Shown here: positions 29,748-32,980 of the stretch, piece by piece
How positions within the stretch are numbered: the stretch's first letter is position 1
Layout: every line of letters starts with the position of its first letter
Source: Gammaproteobacteria bacterium
GTDB lineage: Bacteria; Pseudomonadota; Gammaproteobacteria; Steroidobacterales; Rariloculaceae
Assembly: GCA_029864465.1 (NCBI GenBank)
Contig: JAOTTJ010000005.1
Coordinates: 1 to 32,980, forward strand
Direction of reading: 5' to 3'
Length of the DNA: 32,980 bases
The notes under the pieces: generated by a model
Told to the model about the DNA's origin: nothing
The model's database searches: none
What the model saw: only the letters and a program-made list of their open reading frames with translations
Program-made: the position numbers and the translations under genes

Positions 29748-31541
29748 ATGGTTTCAATGGGCGGCTATCGCGCGCCTCTTAGGGAAATTCAGTTCTGGCT
29801 GGGGTTGCAGACGCGCTCCGGCGGCGCACCGCTGAACGACGGTGCCGTGCTCTCCGACGCTGACGTCAGCGCCGTGCTGGAGGAGGCTGCTCGCATGGCC
29901 GAGGAGTTACTGGACCCGCTCTATCGGCTCGCCGATGAGCAGGGCGCAGCGCTCGTGGACGGCCGGGTCCGGTTGCCGCCGCAGATCAAGGCTGCGTATT
30001 CACAGTTCATCGAGGCCGGTTGGGTCGGCTTGCCGGCGGATCCAGAATATGGCGGCCAGGGTCTGGGGCACGTGCTGGCGACGGCCGTCAACGAGATCTG
30101 GAAATCAGCGAACCTAGCGTTCTCGCTCTGCCCGATGCTGACACAGGGGGCCATCGAGGCCGTGCACAGGCACGGTAGCGACAATCTTCGCCGGCGTTTC
30201 TTGCCGAAGATGATCAGCGGCGCCTGGACCGGCACGATGAATTTGACCGAGTCGCATGCCGGCTCAGACCTCGGCGCCCTGCGCACAACGGCCGTGCGCG
30301 AGGGCGATCATTACAGGCTCAAGGGTCGCAAGATCTTCATCACCTGGGGCGACCACGATCTCGCCGAAAACATCATTCATCTCGTGCTGGCGCGCGTACC
30401 GGATTCGCCGCCGGGTGTACATGGGATATCGATGTTCGTCGTACCGAAGATACTCGTCGCTGAGGACGGCTCACTCGGGGAGAACAACGAGATTACGACT
30501 GCGTCAGTCGAGGCAAAGCTAGGAATTCACGGGAGCCCGACTTGCGTCCTGAATTACGGCGACGACAAGGGCGCAATCGCATACCTCGTCGGTGAAGAGA
30601 ACCGGGGCTTGAGCTATATGTTCACGATGATGAACTCGGCACGGCTCGCCGTCGGCGTCGAGGGGCTCGCTATGGCCGAGCGCGCCTACCAGCAGGCGCT
30701 TGCCTATTCGTTCGAGCGTGTGCAAGGCAGCCGGCCCTGGGCCGACGAGCCGGTCGCGATCTTCGAGCATCCCGACGTGCGCCGCATGCTCATGTTCATG
30801 CGGGCGGGCACGGATGCGATGCGTGCCCTGAGCTATGCTGCGGCCGCGGATCTCGACGCGGGGGCGGCAGGCTCGATAAACGCACCCAAAGCGCTGGATC
30901 GTATCTCTGTGCTCACGCCAATCGTCAAGGGCTGGTGCACCGAACTGGGTCAGGAGCTCGTGTCGATCGGGCTTCAAGTGCACGGCGGCGCCGGCTATAT
31001 CGAGGAGACCGGGGCGGCGCAGATTTTTCGCGACGTGCGCATCACGACGATTTACGAAGGCACGACTGGCATCCAAGCCAACGATTTAATCGGGCGCAAG
31101 CTGATCAGCGACGGTGGCACGGCTGTCAACGCCCTCCTGGACGACGTCGAGCGCTGTCTCGCAGCGCTCGATTCCACGCCCGACCGCCTGGTGGCGACCC
31201 GCGTTGCGCTGCGTCGAGGCCTCGAGGCCGCCCGGGACGTTGTGGCGGCCGTGCTCGAGGGTCATGAGGCCGATCCGAACCTCGCGGGGGCTACAGCCGT
31301 TAACTTCCTCATGCTCATGGGTACATTGCTCGGTGGCTGGCAGCTTGCTCTGGGGGCAGGCTTTGCGACTATGCAATTGGACGCCGGTGATGCGGGTCGG
31401 CCATTCCTCGAGGGCAAGCTCGTGACGTCGGAATTTTTCGCCGAGCATTTCATGCCACGGATCGAGGCGTATCGTGCCAGTGCAATCGCTGGAAGCCGAA
31501 CAGTCATGGGCCTGACACGTGAGCAGCTCGAGCGTTCGTGA
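29748..31541 (+). CDS. Acyl-CoA dehydrogenase
   Basis: GYRAPLREIQFWL N-terminus, GTMNLTESHAGSDLGALRTTA, QVHGGAGYIEETGAAQIFRDVRITTIYEGTTGIQANDLIGRKL. ATG 29748 or 29757 preferred to track TTG 29739. Confidence 0.95.
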   Translation: MVSMGGYRAPLREIQFWLGLQTRSGGAPLNDGAVLSDADVSAVLEEAARMAEELLDPLYRLADEQGAALVDGRVRLPPQIKAAYSQFIEAGWVGLPADPEYGGQGLGHVLATAVNEIWKSANLAFSLCPMLTQGAIEAVHRHGSDNLRRRFLPKMISGAWTGTMNLTESHAGSDLGALRTTAVREGDHYRLKGRKIFITWGDHDLAENIIHLVLARVPDSPPGVHGISMFVVPKILVAEDGSLGENNEITTASVEAKLGIHGSPTCVLNYGDDKGAIAYLVGEENRGLSYMFTMMNSARLAVGVEGLAMAERAYQQALAYSFERVQGSRPWADEPVAIFEHPDVRRMLMFMRAGTDAMRALSYAAAADLDAGAAGSINAPKALDRISVLTPIVKGWCTELGQELVSIGLQVHGGAGYIEETGAAQIFRDVRITTIYEGTTGIQANDLIGRKLISDGGTAVNALLDDVERCLAALDSTPDRLVATRVALRRGLEAARDVVAAVLEGHEADPNLAGATAVNFLMLMGTLLGGWQLALGAGFATMQLDAGDAGRPFLEGKLVTSEFFAEHFMPRIEAYRASAIAGSRTVMGLTREQLERS

Positions 31542-31750
31542 CGAGCCACGTGCGTCTCGGTCCGATGCGCCGCGTAGACCCGATCGATACCCACCATCGA
31601 CGAGATGCACATCGATGCAGTGTTACGTTAGTTGCCGCTGCCAATCGGGCCGTCTAGACTCTTGCGCACTTCTATGATGGCGTCTGTCGAGAATCCCGCG
31701 GGCTCGTCAGTTGAGCATGAAGATCAAGCCTTATCCGAGGAACCCGTTTC

Positions 31751-32980
31751 TTGACTCGCTCTAGTGCAACGATCGCCGGCATCGTCTTATTGGCCGTCGC
31801 AGGGACGGGCGCCTTCGTCATTTCTCGCGGTACCGGTGGTGACGGTCGCATGCTCGAACGCGGTGAAGCGCTTGCAGCGACGTATTGCGGCAGTTGCCAT
31901 ATTCAGCCGCAGCCGGACATTCTGCCGAAGCGCAGTTGGGAAGCAGCGCTGGGTTACATGGGGTACTGGCTCGGCATGCAGGACCTGAGCTTTCTCGCTG
32001 AGCACCCGGAATTTGCGCAGCAGAACGTTGCATCGCGCCACGAGGTGCTGCTTCGGGAGAACGTGTTTCCGAACGCGCCGTTGCTGACGGTTGCGGATTG
32101 GGAAGCGCTGCGCGGCTACTACGTGGCCGCCGCACCCGAGGCGGCGCTCGCGCAGACGGGTAAGCCGACGCTCGACTGGGAGCTGGCGCGCTTCGATGTG
32201 TTCAGAACGAGCTACCAACCGAGCCCGGTGGCGGTTACGACGCTCGTGCATATTCGGGAGAGCGGCCAGGAGGTCTATCTCGGCGACAGCGTTGCACGAA
32301 CGCTGACCGTGCTCGGCAGCGATGGGCGTATCAAGGCCGGACCGCGGCAGTTTCGACCGGATATCACGCCGGTCGATCTGGAGTTCGTCGGCAGTACGGG
32401 GTATTTGGGCTCGATTGGCGATCTCATGTCGACGCGACCGCCCGAGGAGCGTCTCGCGCACATCTCCGCGATCGAGCTCGTCGACGACAGCATCACGAAC
32501 GGGGCTTCCCGCGTCGTGCTCGATCGGCTCTATCGAATGGCCGATATGAAACCAGCAGACCTCAACGGCGACGGCGTGCTCGATTTTATCGTCTGCGGGT
32601 TCGGCGCAATCGCCGGTAATGTCTCCTTGCACGCATCCCAACCTGATGGCAGTTACACCGAGTCAGTGCTGCTGAACCTGCCCGGTGCCGTCAAGGCCGA
32701 GGTCCACGACTTCAATGATGATGGCTTGCTCGACATCATGCTGCTCGTTTCCGACGCCCGCGAAGGGCTGCACGTTCTCGAGAATCTCGGTGATGGCAAT
32801 TTCGCTCAGAATACGGTTTTCGAAGCCCATCCGGCCTACGGCCATACGTATTTCGAGCTGCACGATTTCAATAGTGACGGGCGTATGGATGTGCTCGCCG
32901 TCAATGGCGACAATGTAGATTCCGATCCGTACAACACCCGTAAGAGGTACCACGGCGTGCGAATCTATCTGAATCGCGGC
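31751..32980 (+). CDS. Exported/anchored protein with one CXXCH heme motif and FG-GAP/VCBS-type repeats; truncated at window end
   Basis: Frame open from TTG 31751 to the end (no stop, so missing from the ORF track): LTRSSATIAGIVLLAVAGTGAFVIS...ALAATYCGSCHIQPQPDILP...ADLNGDGVLDFIVCGFG...HDFNDDGLLDIMLLVSD...HDFNSDGRMDVLAVNGD. Confidence 0.85.
   Translation, partial: MTRSSATIAGIVLLAVAGTGAFVISRGTGGDGRMLERGEALAATYCGSCHIQPQPDILPKRSWEAALGYMGYWLGMQDLSFLAEHPEFAQQNVASRHEVLLRENVFPNAPLLTVADWEALRGYYVAAAPEAALAQTGKPTLDWELARFDVFRTSYQPSPVAVTTLVHIRESGQEVYLGDSVARTLTVLGSDGRIKAGPRQFRPDITPVDLEFVGSTGYLGSIGDLMSTRPPEERLAHISAIELVDDSITNGASRVVLDRLYRMADMKPADLNGDGVLDFIVCGFGAIAGNVSLHASQPDGSYTESVLLNLPGAVKAEVHDFNDDGLLDIMLLVSDAREGLHVLENLGDGNFAQNTVFEAHPAYGHTYFELHDFNSDGRMDVLAVNGDNVDSDPYNTRKRYHGVRIYLNRG

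Overview
Chromosomal segment of what looks like a moderately GC-rich gammaproteobacterium (inferred from gene content and order only). Most of the window is housekeeping: mmsA 3' end, msrA, SRP RNA (ffs)-dnaX-ybaB-recR-hinT, rsgA/orn divergent pair, a YgiM-like SH3 protein, ppsA/ppsR divergent pair, a DUF1249 protein, a Prc-type protease, a minus-strand cluster of two lipoproteins, a Ycf46-like AAA+ ATPase, an FHA protein and small proteins, an acyl-CoA dehydrogenase, and the 5' part of a CXXCH + FG-GAP protein truncated by the window end. An accessory stretch (about 1.2-9.3 kb) carries an interrupted DUF2798-like gene, an Fe-S/flavin reductase next to a protoglobin sensor, an IS3-type transposase remnant, short repeats and orphan genes. 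Most interesting observations: (i) the Fe-S flavoprotein (2346-3662) appears to have a circularly permuted thioredoxin-reductase-like fold, with the usual C-terminal 'TNVPGIFIAGE' segment placed before the N-terminal GxGxxG Rossmann motif, and is adjacent to a globin-coupled sensor; (ii) tRNA-Ser(GGA) is followed by an exact repeat of its 3' end separated by a hairpin-rich spacer, reminiscent of the E. coli tyrT/rtT arrangement; (iii) a 34-bp near-perfect palindrome sits between two convergent genes. No CRISPR array, prophage or intact mobile element was found. All calls are by eye; no database search was run.
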